Shown: piece by piece, positions 44,273 to 54,595 of the stretch | Layout of the letters: every line of letters starts with the position of its first letter | Position numbering within the stretch: the stretch's first letter is position 1 | Source of the DNA: Erodium maritimum | Taxonomy: Eukaryota > Streptophyta > Magnoliopsida > Geraniales > Geraniaceae | Assembly: GCA_963921825.1 (NCBI GenBank) | Contig: OY997592.1 | Location: forward strand, 19,161,432 to 19,225,431 | Direction: 5' to 3' | DNA length: 64,000 nt | Notes under the pieces: model-generated | What the model was told of the DNA's origin: nothing | What the model saw: the letters and a program-made list of their open reading frames with translations, nothing else | Databases searched by the model: none | Translations under genes and position numbers: made by a program

Positions 44273-46454
44273 GAACATACTCCTTCGAAATTTCATTCTC
44301 TCTCTACCTATTCAAACCAGCCGCCTCTTTCCTTCTCGTCACCGTAGATGACGGTCACGACCACGGCCGTGGTTGTTGCCGGCGGAGGCCTCTCCTTCTC
44401 CCGCTCCTCCTACCCCATACTCTTTCTTTTCCTCTTATCCGTTTCTTTATCCCGGCCTTCAGCTTTTCCTCACCTCCGGCCTCCGTATTGTCCTCCTTTC
44501 GGTCGGTCGTTGTACCAGTTCTGGAAGCTTGAGCTCAAGATCCAGTGGAGGTCACTCGTCTCGTCGTTGTGCTTTTCCTTGGATCGCAGTTGCAGCGCGT
44601 GAGTGGCGGGCGCTCGAATCCTCCTTCGTCACTGCTCTTCCTTGGGTCGTGCATCACAGCTCGTGTCTGGTGGTGTTGCTGGGATCCTCTTGGTCCCTCC
44701 TAGATCTCTAGGTCTGGGTTCGTTGGGGCTGTTCACAGTCTCAGATCTGGTCTTCGCTCGTCTTTCTCCGGCGTTGTGGTGATGCTCGTCTTTTGGCGTG
44801 TTGGTGCTGGTGCTTCGGTGTGGTGATTTCTCAGCGGTCTTCTCGTGCTCGTTTTGGTTCGGGTCCAGCTACGTCTGACAGGGGTGGGTCGGATTTTCCT
44901 TCTTCCTCATAGGAGCTTTTAGGTTTGACGGACTGCTGTTTCTGCTTCTCGAGACCTTTGTTTAGATGAATCCAAGTTCGCTAGCCAGATCGATTTTCGG
45001 TCAGATCAGGTTTTGGGCTCTCTTCGGGATTTGCTTTGTTCATGCTCGGTATCATTACAGGATATTCCCATAGGGTCCTCATTTGGTGTTGGCCGACGAG
45101 GGTTATCGGTTTCGGTATCGGAACGCTCAGCTCGAGTTCCAGTCTCGTATCCCCATTTTGTGGAAAGGTCAGTCTTTTGCCGGTGCTGTGGTGGAGGAAG
45201 TAGGGTTGCTGTTTTTTTTCGGATCCATTCGTGATGGTTCTCAGACGAATTATATCATGTTTACCGTGAGAAGCGTTTCTTGATCGTTTGGATCTTTGAT
45301 TCATTGTGATTTCGGTCTCGTCCTTCGTCGTCGCGGATGGTCGGAAGCTCGGTGGTGGCATCTCGCTTCTCTGCAGTCTTTAGTGTTAGATCTATTCGGG
45401 TGCAGGCTGGCTCATGCTCGGTATAACTACAGGCCTTCCACTTCGGGTCCTCGCTTGGTGTTGGCCGGTAGGGTTACTGGTTTCTGTTTCGGAACGCTCA
45501 GCTCGAGTCCATCCTTGGATCCCCGAAAGTTTTGACTTTCTACTGCCTGCTAATCGTAGTGTATTGGTCGGAAGCTTGTTCGTGGCGTTGTGCTTATTTG
45601 TTGTCTTTGGTGTCAGATCTGTCCGGGTTCGAGTTGATTTGTGCTAAGTATAATTACAGACATTCCCCTTAGGGTCCTCGCTTGGTATTGACCGACGAGG
45701 GGTTATCGGTCTCGGTTTTAGAATGCTCAGCTCGAATCTAGCCCCGGATCCCCAGAAGTGATGTCGTGTTACTGCCTATTTGGAATTTTGTGCTCGTTCT
45801 TGGTAGAAATATCGGTCCTCCCCCTTTTGGTGCTTTTCTCGGTGTAGGCCGGAAATGGGTTTCGGACGACTGAGTTCGAGCTTCTCCGTCCACAATCGAG
45901 CTGATCTTTGATGCTGTCAATGACCTTGTTTTATTTTGAACTTGCTGCTCCCTAGGTCTTCATTTTCTTAGCTCTTCATGGTCGGAAAATCTAGGTACTA
46001 AGACCTTCTCTTTTATCGTTATGAATGATTGGAAATTTATGGTATTAGACCTCTCTTTCTGCCTTTTCTTGTTCTTCATATTTGGAAAATCTGGTTAGTA
46101 AACCTTTTGTCTTTTTTGCACCCATGTCGGGTTTCTTTATTTGGTTGTTAAATTCACGGGTCTGTTTAGACCCTTTCATTGTTGTTGGGTTGTCATGAGG
46201 CTGAGCTGTCATGCCATCGCTTGAGTCTGTTGATCATTTCAGTGGTGGTTTTCGCCCCTTATTGGAGTCGTCTTGAATATGTTCTTTCTTGGCAGTGCTA
46301 CGATTTATTTTAGTGTCTTGATTGTGCCCTTAGAGATGGTTGCGTCCATCTTTGAGTTTTTGTGATCTGTAGCTAGATCTTGGTTTCTCTTGTACTCCTT
46401 TTCAGCCTCTGAAAATGTTTCACTTATATATTTGTGTTGTTGATCAAAAAAACA
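44273..46454 (+). mobile_element. RT-less retroposon with LINE-like tail (element E4)
   Basis: Flanked by ATAGACAAAATAATC (44258-44272) and ATAGACAAAATTATC (46455-46469), a 15-bp duplication with one mismatch. The 3' end reads GTTGTTGATCAAAAAAA. The 5' part contains GGTTGTTGCCGGCGGAGGCC, similar to E3. The middle has three copies of a module starting near 45047, 45418 and 45649 that is present once in E3. No RT or endonuclease. Confidence 0.75.
45047..45725 (+). repeat. Three-copy module inside E4, shared with E3
   Basis: Each copy has GCTCGGTAT(A/C)A(T/C)TACA or a close variant, then GGGTCCTC, a GACGAGG-type segment and TTTCGG(A)ACGCTCAGCTCGA. The single E3 copy is at 22866-22958. In most copies CCTCG...CGAGG could pair as a stem. 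Confidence 0.75.
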
Positions 46455-46628
46455 ATAGACAAAATTATCTATTTTTCGAGATATGTGTAAAATTAAATAA
46501 CTTATTATATTTATTTATAGAAATACTTATAGATTTTTAAGAAAATTAGGTTGAACAGGAAATAATATTTCTTTTTGTAGCGATTTCATTAATGAATGGA
46601 GTACAGAGTACCAAATAGATAAAAATGG

Positions 46629-46969
46629 GGCTCATAAGTCATAATGATTCAAAAAGATGCAGAGAACGTCTACTAGGGTTTCGCCCCAACGTCGCCGCCG
46701 CCAAGTTAAGCTCTCCCGACTTAGGTCCGGGGCTGCTCCCTCATTGGAGCGTATTCCCTCTGGCTCGTCTTCGGTAATCTTGCCTGGTTTGGCTATCTTC
46801 TTTCACTTCCAGTATGACATCAAAACACCGTCGGTGGGGGTATGGTACTAAAAGGGTCAAAAAACCTATGTTCATTCTGTCTGACCCTGGCTCATAGGTC
46901 GAGGAGCCTGTTCCTCGATGCACTTCTATGCAATTTGACTTATTAAATGGAATTATTTCTTTTGCTAAA
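46629..46969 (+). mobile_element. Short LINE-tailed retroposon (element E5, 341 bp)
   Basis: Flanked by a perfect 16-bp repeat AAATAGATAAAAATGG (46613-46628 and 46970-46985). The 5' part (ACTAGGGTTTCGCCCC) looks like a LINE leader and the 3' part matches the 37140-37310 LINE end, with the palindrome and GCTAAAAAA tail. It is best read as an internally deleted LINE or a SINE built from LINE ends. No coding capacity. Confidence 0.75.
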
Positions 46970-46985
46970 AAATAGATAAAAATGG

Positions 46986-47736
46986 AGATATACCTTGAGA
47001 TCCATGATATAGTTCGTAACATTTACCATATGTATTTACACTCAGTATCATAGTAATCGGCCATGCTTTTCATCGCATGCATAAAAGATAAATTTGTATC
47101 GTATAAATGTATAAAAGAGACTAATAACACAACAGTACTAATCGAAAGAGGGTAACTCGTAAAGTTGAGGGGTTATCTTGTGTCACTAAAACATGCTGAG
47201 GGGACTCGCCTAGAGGAGGCGAGCCAGGGATACCTAGTTGGATCTGGTATAAGATAGTCTTCCATCCATCCATCATATACCTCTTACCTTAACTCATACA
47301 CCATAACGAGGTTGTATCATAGATCTTGCCTGAGTTTCAAGACTCGCCGTGTCTTCTTGGGCTTCTGGACACACATGAAAAGGAACCCGAACAAGTGATT
47401 TAAAAGATCGTTTTCAAGAGTTGGCAAGTACATCCCCAGTTAGTGATCCTTGCTCGGCTCTGGTCCAGCAACGTCCTTGAGTGGAGGGCCTTGTGCCGAC
47501 CATGTCGCGACCTCCACCAGGCCAATGTCCATTCTCAGATAAGAAACTAAAGGGTTATCGGTAAGCTAACATCTGATATCATGTCCTTCATCTCTGCTTC
47601 CCTTGTCTTGGAGCCGCTTGAATAGACGACAACTTTGTGATACTATGACCCTCGTCTAAGTAGCACGGGTTCTGCAAGAGAGATAAATAAGAGGCTTGAT
47701 AGAAGCCATCAACAACCGCGACTAACAGGGTTTTGG
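46986..47736. other. Unassigned sequence
   Basis: No gene or transposon recognised. An inverted repeat CTCGCCTAGAGGAGGCGAG lies at about 47206-47224. Confidence 0.4.
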
Positions 47737-47750
47737 AGAGCATCATGTTT

Positions 47751-50078
47751 TTTTTTTGAGTAAAAGGTAGGTATTCATTTATCCGAAAAGAAAATTACAA
47801 TACCCAAACTCAAGGGCTGATCCGAAATAAATCGGGGATGAGGCCGAAAGTCCCCTCTTACGGAAAAAGTAAGTACTCAGACAATCATGGCTAATAGTAA
47901 GAGAAATTCTATGAGAAATTATAGAACGGAAACCACAATTGGAGACGCGCACAATGATACGAGGCCAATGAGCTATATTCCCTTTAGGGAGGTTGCCTTG
48001 GGTCTTAGGGGAATACAAGACATAACCCTGACGGACCTGCCCCCCCCCCCCCCCCCCCCCCCAACAGGGACCGAAAGGGTTGGCCTCCCAAGGGCCCAAA
48101 GGCCTATCATAACTCCCCGCGAGGTTGTTTGTCAGCCATCGTCTAGGTAGGGGAGGTAAGGTCGTGCATGGCTTCCCGCACATTCTAGTCTATGTCCATG
48201 AGCACAAAGGCTCTCTTCCTTGAGTCAGCTGCAGCTTCAAGATTCCTGGTTCCCTTTTCTCTGGCTAAGATCTTGAGATTCTTTGTTTTTTCTGGGAACC
48301 ATCTTTCTTCTCTATGGCTCTATGAATAGATTGGTATGGGGGAGGGGGTGTTTCTTCGGATCAAATCTAGCTAAGATCTCGTGTTGGAGTATCTGCTAAA
48401 CAAGTTGAGGTTGGAGTACCTCACCCTGCTTTTTGGTCACTGTCCCCGTTGGTTGTGTTCTACCACCCTCCTTCTGGTTCTTGTCCGCCCAGTCCTTATT
48501 GGACGGAGGTGCCACCTGGTTAGGCAAAGTTGGAGTCTTAATGGTTCGCGGGGATAGGGGAGGAACTATAAATCCCTTCTCGCACTCTAAATCCTTCAAC
48601 ATTACCTCCGGAGGGGGTTCTTAGTACATTGGTCTTTAGGGAAAGATGGAGTCTTAACTTCTCCATAGTTCCGACCATGATTGTCACTAGTTGGAGGGCC
48701 AGGCATAGGCGGTTGAGAGGATACCCGATGTTCCTGCAAACATGTCACAATATCCAGAATAAGAAGGTTAGTGTGATGAGTATGAACCATCATAGAGATC
48801 GAAGATGGCATAGCATTCCAATCTTTGCGAAGAAATCCTTCTGTTTGGATTGTGGGTGGAGCTCAGAGTGAGTTCTCTATGCAAATTGATTCACCCCTGG
48901 GAGGATAGAAGTACAATCTTTGTTTGTATGACCGAGATAACCACACCAGTAACAAAACTATGTTAATTTTTCATAATCAAGTCAAACTTTGAGCGGCTTA
49001 GCAGCTGCATCAATCTACAAAGCGAGGTGACGGAGGAGTGACCTTGTAGCATTCATCTCCACCCGAAGCTAGAGGAAGGTATCCCATCCTCATGGCATAC
49101 TAGGGGCTCTCGGGGAATTTACTCTCTGAATCTCGACTTCCCTCCCAAGATTTGAGACGATGAACACTCGCATCTGGGAAGTCCTAGCTTCAACTGGAAT
49201 GTCAAAATCTCTCACCAAGATGCGGATTGAGCGGAAGCACTGGGTTTTTGGTTGAGTTCGAGGTGGGAGAGAGGAGCAATATCATGCCATAGAAGGACCA
49301 CGGTTCTCTTACTCTAATATCATCCATCTCCTCTTAGACGTGAAGTAGAACACCATGATTTTTTCAGTTAGTGATGGGACCGTTAGCCCTTCTACAATCC
49401 AAGGATTCGTAATAATTAAGCAAAGAGAACGAGACCTTACACGTTTCTCCGTGAGGAGTTTTTCGGCGAGTGCAAAGCGGTAGCGGGAGTTGTCAATGGA
49501 TGGGACAGTGTTCACAAGGACCTCAATCACCTCATTATCCTCTACAAAGAAGTCGTCCATTAAGGATTCCCATAAGAAGATTTATGTTAACTTTGCTTGC
49601 ACCATCTCTAGATTTGCTTGGCAAGAACCTGTGGCTGGATGGGGTCTTGGTGCCGAAGAGAGGGGGTTGGGGTTGTGGTATTTTCCCAACAAAGAGCCGC
49701 TTGTATGTTGGATTTGGAAGTCGATTGAGCTTGGCTGAGTGTTTTGTGTGGTAGTGGTGGTTGATTCCGGCGTGATTGACGCCGGGGGGTGAAAATCGAC
49801 GGGGGGTTCGGATTTATGGGAGGAGGAGGACGGTGGGATGTTAGAGTTGGTAGATTTGATAGGAGCATCGTAGATCCCGTCGAGGTTGGAATAAGAAGAT
49901 GAGGAGGGAGGAAGAGCTGGAAAAAAGATGGAGCTCAAGAGAGCTCCAAAGAGGAAAAGAAGAGAAAGAAAACGATATCATCACTATAAGTTTTGAGCCA
50001 TTGGAAATGCGGAGAGATGGGACGGAGAATATGCGGAAGAGGGACTCAAGACATGACACCTGCATTCTTCTTCCTTAA
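47751..50078 (-). mobile_element. LINE-derived retroposon carrying ORF1 but no RT (element E6)
   Basis: Read on the minus strand. AGAGCATCATGTTT occurs at 50079-50092 and at 47737-47750, a 14-bp duplication whose last T residues merge with the tail. The tail is ten A on the element strand (T-run 47748-47757). ORF1-like text is present but no endonuclease or RT. It also contains a run of 23 C (48040-48062). Confidence 0.75.
48180..49938 (-). pseudogene. LINE ORF1-like protein (DUF4283-like domain and zinc knuckle), broken
   Basis: Starts at 49938 (MSSIFFPALPPSSSSYSNLD) with a Ser/Pro/Thr-rich N-terminus. After a frame change the piece at 49560-49309 (RYRFALAEKLLTEKRVRSRS, IMVFYFTSKRRWMI) resembles the ORF1 domain of plant LINEs and of zinc-knuckle retroposon proteins. 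Near 48955-48910 the frame reads FCYWCGYLGHTNKDC, a perfect CX2CX4HX4C knuckle. ORF1 proteins bind LINE RNA. Several stops divide the reading, so the protein is not made as one piece. Confidence 0.7.
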
Positions 50079-50092
50079 AGAGCATCATGTTT

Positions 50093-50556
50093 CCATTTTA
50101 AGGAAACGGTAGTTTGTACGATTCATTAGTATGATTCATTAATAAAATAGGGGACAGTATGGTATTTTAGAGCATTGGATGAGGATGAGTAATTAGTGGT
50201 GGGAAAGGGAATGAACAAAAAGGGTAAGACGAGGAGAGGACCAGGTCTGGTGGTGTCCATGCCGGCATAGTCACTGACAGTTAATAATCCAACCAAACCT
50301 TCTGTCTCCTTTAATCGTAACCCCACTTGCCTTCTTTTATGTCCATTCCAAGTCCAACACAACTATATTTGAAACCATAACCAAACACCATCACCATGCA
50401 TGCATTCTCTTAACTAAAATTATATATTCCATTTGAGACATTAAGTAGCAATATATCTAAAATTAAGATGATAATAAATCTTTTTCCTAGGAAATAAAAA
50501 GGGAATAAATAAATAATATAAACTTTTTTCTGAAAGATAAATAAAATAAAATAAAC
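50093..50556. other. 3' flank of the MATE gene
   Basis: A+T-rich sequence containing the probable 3' UTR of the minus-strand MATE gene (from 50556 downward). No other gene was recognised; the 78-residue frame at 50126-50362 has no domain. Confidence 0.5.
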
Positions 50557-51825
50557 TTAAACCAGCAAACCGTGATGATTATGATTATCATCTCCCAATA
50601 AATTTAAAGAGTCTTCCTTCGTTTGATCACTCAATCTCTTGTTTTGTTCCTCTTCTCCGTCGTCATCAACGTCTCCGGTGAGCTTCTTTGCCCTGTCTGC
50701 TTCCCCCTCCCAATCCGTCCTCACTATAACCACCAACATGGTGACGGCGCATGAGCCCTGTGCCGCCAGCAGGCCGAGCCAGAGCCCCCTGAAATCGAAG
50801 CCCAAATAGAAAGTCAGAACCACCGCCACCGGCATTCCCACGAGATAGAAGCACCCCAGATTGATGTTCGCTCCAACCTTGGGCCTCGCCGTCCCTCTGA
50901 GGACCCCACACCCCGTCGTCTGCGGGCAGTTTCCGATCTCGCACAACCCGATTATCGGCAACACCATCGCCGTCAAACCCACAATCTGATCGTCGGAAGT
51001 GAACATTCTAGCCCAAACGTTCCTCACAGTCACGGCGAACACCAACGCCGTCAACCCCAACACCAGGCTCAGCGACAGCCCAACAATGGCCGCTCGCCGC
51101 GCCTTGGCGGGTCGATTTGCACCCATTTCGTTCCCGACGCGGGTGGAGACGCTGAAGCTCAAAGACGAGGGGAACACGTAGATGAGGGCCGTTGTCTGAA
51201 TCAAAATCCCCATGGAAGCAACCGTGGCTCGAGGATTGAGCAGCAAGCCGCAAAGCAGAATCATGATCTCGTACCACCACCATTCCAAGCAGACCGAGAC
51301 GCAGCTCGGAATGGCCAAATTGAGCAGGGGTCTCCATTCCCTGAAACACTCCATAGACAGTCCGACCCACGATTCCTTGTGAACTCCGGAGATGAAAATG
51401 TAGAGGATGAGCGAAGCCACCAGAGTGAAGTTGCTCAAAACGGCGCTAAAGGCGACGCCTTTAATCCCGAAATCCAGGTAATGGACGAGGAGGAAGTTGA
51501 TGGGGACGTGGAGGAAGACAGCGAGAGTGGCGCAGAAAGTGAGAGGGAGGGTGATGGACTGGGAGCGGAGGTAAATGCGAAGAGGGTGGAGCAGAGAGAG
51601 GGCGAAGAGGTCGGGGAGAGAGCAGAGCAGATAGGACTGAGCTTGAGCGGCGATGGCCTCGTCTTGGTTGCAGAACAAGAGGATGGGGTAGACGTTGAGC
51701 CAGAGGAGGGAGATGGGGAGAGAGAGGAGGAGGAGCAAGAGGACGGTCCTCTGGAGGCAGAGGCCGAGGAGGGCGTGCCTCTTGGCGCCAAAAGATTGGG
51801 CGCAAATGGGTTCCATCCCCATGGA

Positions 51826-51858
<33 letters not shown>

Positions 51859-52143
51859 GGCAAAGGCGATGGCGAGGGAGCCGCCGGCCAAGGCGAGGTC
51901 CCCGAGGCGGCCGAGGAAGAGCATGGAGATGACGGAGCGAGAGTAGAGCAAGAGGCCCGTGAGGATCATGGGGAGAGCTATGGATGCTATGGAGCGTGCC
52001 TCCTTCACAGCAAGAGAAAGAGAGATGGTGCAACTGCAACCTTGTGTTGTAACAAGATGAGTTGATGTTAATGTTGTTAATGTTGTTAATGTTGGGGTCT
52101 TGCCAATCAAGGGCGTGAAGGGGCTTGGATTGCATGGAGACAT
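50557..52143 (-). CDS. DTX: MATE family transporter, DETOXIFICATION 48/49-like
   Basis: A single-exon gene of 528 residues, close to the usual 480-540 of plant MATE proteins. MATE proteins are secondary exporters that use H+ or Na+ gradients to move organic compounds across plasma or organelle membranes. Twelve membrane segments are expected and the hydrophobic pattern fits. Family text includes MILTGLLLYSRSVISMLFLG, GYSILSGLSMGMEPICAQSF, CVSVCLEWWWYEIMILLCGL, PSSLSFSVSTRVGNEMGA and CPQTTGCGVLRGTARP, which place it with Arabidopsis DTX48/DTX49 and relatives; those affect organ initiation, ageing, iron or hormone responses. The exact ortholog and substrate are not determined. The start at 52143 is the first Met and gives a variable cytosolic N-terminus with a TLT repeat. 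The C-terminal tail is acidic. Intronless structure is common in this subclade. No stop or frameshift is seen, so it is probably functional. Confidence 0.95.
52066..52092 (-). repeat. 9-bp coding repeat in the MATE N-terminus
   Basis: Three AACATTAAC-type units encode Thr-Leu-Thr repeats (TLTTLTTLT) at about residues 18-26. It lies in the poorly conserved N-terminal tail, where length changes are tolerated. Confidence 0.75.
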
Positions 52144-52194
52144 ATTTGTGTTAGAGAGGGGATAGTAATAATAAGAGGGTACGGAGATTTTGGT

Positions 52195-52202
52195 TTTTTA
52201 TA
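52195..52202 (-). promoter_or_regulatory. Probable TATA box of the MATE gene
   Basis: The minus strand reads GGCTATAAAAAACC about 52-59 bp upstream of the start codon, which would give a short 5' UTR of about 20-30 nt. Confidence 0.5.
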
Positions 52203-52209
52203 GCCACTA

Positions 52210-54260
52210 TGAAGACGGCTGTGGCTGTGAATAAATACAATGAAATCCAAAGTTTTTCGGCTCGTTTTGGGTGTCATATGTATGAATAAAGCCGGCTACA
52301 TATATTCTGCGCTGACTGAGATTTGTTAATCTATATTCTACATTAGTTTATAAACGAAACGGTGTGTCTTTTGCACCCGGTAATAATTAATCAATCAAAA
52401 TCTTACAGCAACCTTGAATTGTCGAATTTGCCGTTTGATGACAGCTAATTGGATGTGCCAGTAAACTTTTATTTGTGGGTTTAATCCAAACGGAGTTGTG
52501 AGTTGTGAGTTGTTCGGTTCTGTTGGTTAGTTCCTTGGACTTGAATCAACCGTTGATCCTTACGAAATTGTGCACGTGTTTATTTCCAAAGAAGCATAGG
52601 TAGGCAATTCTGTGTCGGATTAGGACCAAAACCAAACGTTCGGGAGTTGTAAAAAAAGGAAAGTTAAGTCAGGTTTTGTTGGTGTGAACAAGAACAAGAA
52701 TTAGAACAGACCCAAACCTTAACCCACTTACCGAGTGAGTATGAGTATGGTCTTGTCCCTTGAAGACAAGGCATGCTTGACCCCACAATAAGGGACCATT
52801 GCCCTCTTGCCTGCCAAAATAATCCACATCACTATGGACCAACGTTTGTCCTAAAAAAACATGAGGATAGTTTTCATTTTATTATTTCGGGTTTTACTTC
52901 CTGATAATGCTTTTAATTGACTTGAGATATTCAACAATTCCACGGATTTTGAAAATCAGAGGGTGAAGCAAATCTCGTCTTTTTGTTCCCATGTGGTTAG
53001 AGGTTTCAAAAATCATAAAGATTAATGTTTATTTAGTTTTAAATAAGTATTTTATTGTTTTAAGTGAAGCAGTGGAAGAAATTAGTAATTGTTAACAAGT
53101 ACGTACGTAAGAGAAATGCCTTCTTCATATAATGAATAATTATAAATATATTTTTATTATGAGTATTCGTAATAACAAAAAAAAAGTCTGAGGAATACAA
53201 GGCAAGTAGGAGTTAGAGCAAATCAAGGTGTTGATTGATACATTTATTCAATATAAACAGAATCTTGATTACCGGAGAAATTGGCTGTCGATGCCATTGC
53301 TTCACCGCTACCATTACCACTATTACTGTAGCATACAAGTCAATTTCAATCAAACATACAAAGGGGGGAGCTTTTTTAACCAAACCAGTCAACTATAATT
53401 ACCTCTCTGATCGTATTGCGGAAAACCTAATCATTTCAAGAGGTTGCAGTTTCAAATGTCTTTGTAAGACTTCCGATAGTAGTCCGAACCATTTTTAAGA
53501 CCGCCAACAACTCCCGCAAAAAAGGGTCTCAACCTGACGATTCAAGAGGTTGTAATTTCAAATGTCGTTGTAAGGTATGTCTCAACCTAACGTATCTATC
53601 ACATTCAATATCAACGCAAACTATATCTCAATAAAATATTTAACGAAATGAAATTGTTTCATAAGTACCAATGACATAATTGAAGTGCTAGACATCAACA
53701 TATACATAGAAGATTACTTAAAGTTATGATTTACATCATCTGGTAAATATAGATATTGAAGCCTTTCTCATCATGCCAAGCGTATGGTGGCAATCAAAAC
53801 CATGACCTAGTATCTTTCTTTTATGACTGTTAATATAGAATTACAAATATACACCAACCTGTCCCCAAGCAGCCTCGCCTCTTACGCTTGACTAATGGGC
53901 CATAGAAGCCTGATATTCAGCACTAAAATGAGCTAGTCAAGTCGGCATGATGAATGGTACCATTTTAATCGCCTTGACAGCATATAAATGATTGGCAACT
54001 AGAACAAAACTAAGGAAATGTGAGACATATATAGGAAGGGAGCAGAGTTTCAGTTAACAACAAAGCTGTCGATACAGTGAGCAACAATTGCGTTGCTCTT
54101 AATTAGTACCAGCTACCAAGTAATTTTTAGTGTTAAATTCATTATCTTTGAACCATCAGGTCATAAGGCAGTCAGACGACACTTAAAACTTATGTGACAC
54201 ACGATAAGGAAAGCAAATTCATTAGTCCTTGACAATACCTCTTTTCGATATATATACATC
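52210..54260. other. Intergenic sequence between the MATE and SR genes
   Basis: A+T-rich, with upstream promoter sequence of the MATE gene at its left side. A short direct repeat (TTCAAGAGGTTG...TTTCAAATGTC) occurs at 53436 and 53541. No further gene or transposon was recognised. Confidence 0.5.
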
Positions 54261-54595
54261 CATATCCCCAGATGATGTTCAAGTTAACTATGACAAAGAC
54301 ATAGAAAAGCCAGAACAAAGCTAATAATGACACTTAGATTCACAAATGATTGGCAAACATTTAACAACATAAACAGAAATATCCAAAATACCGAATACAT
54401 CAACAACATACACAGACGATAAAGTTGTTGCCCAACCAATAAGTCAACTACATTGCAAGAAATGAACATCTAGGCTAAATACTATGGAAGCCCCACACAA
54501 GTTCTGGGCATATTAGGGATTCAAATATGCAGAGATGTTGCTTGGACCAACAAATTGCCCAACAGAGAACCAACTTCAGCAACCAAGACAACATT

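Noticed and set aside
51379..52135. Open frames of 228 and 224 residues overlapping the MATE gene
   Set aside because: They are other-frame readings of the MATE coding sequence; the MATE frame has full family text and the others have only Glu- or Pro/Arg-rich composition.
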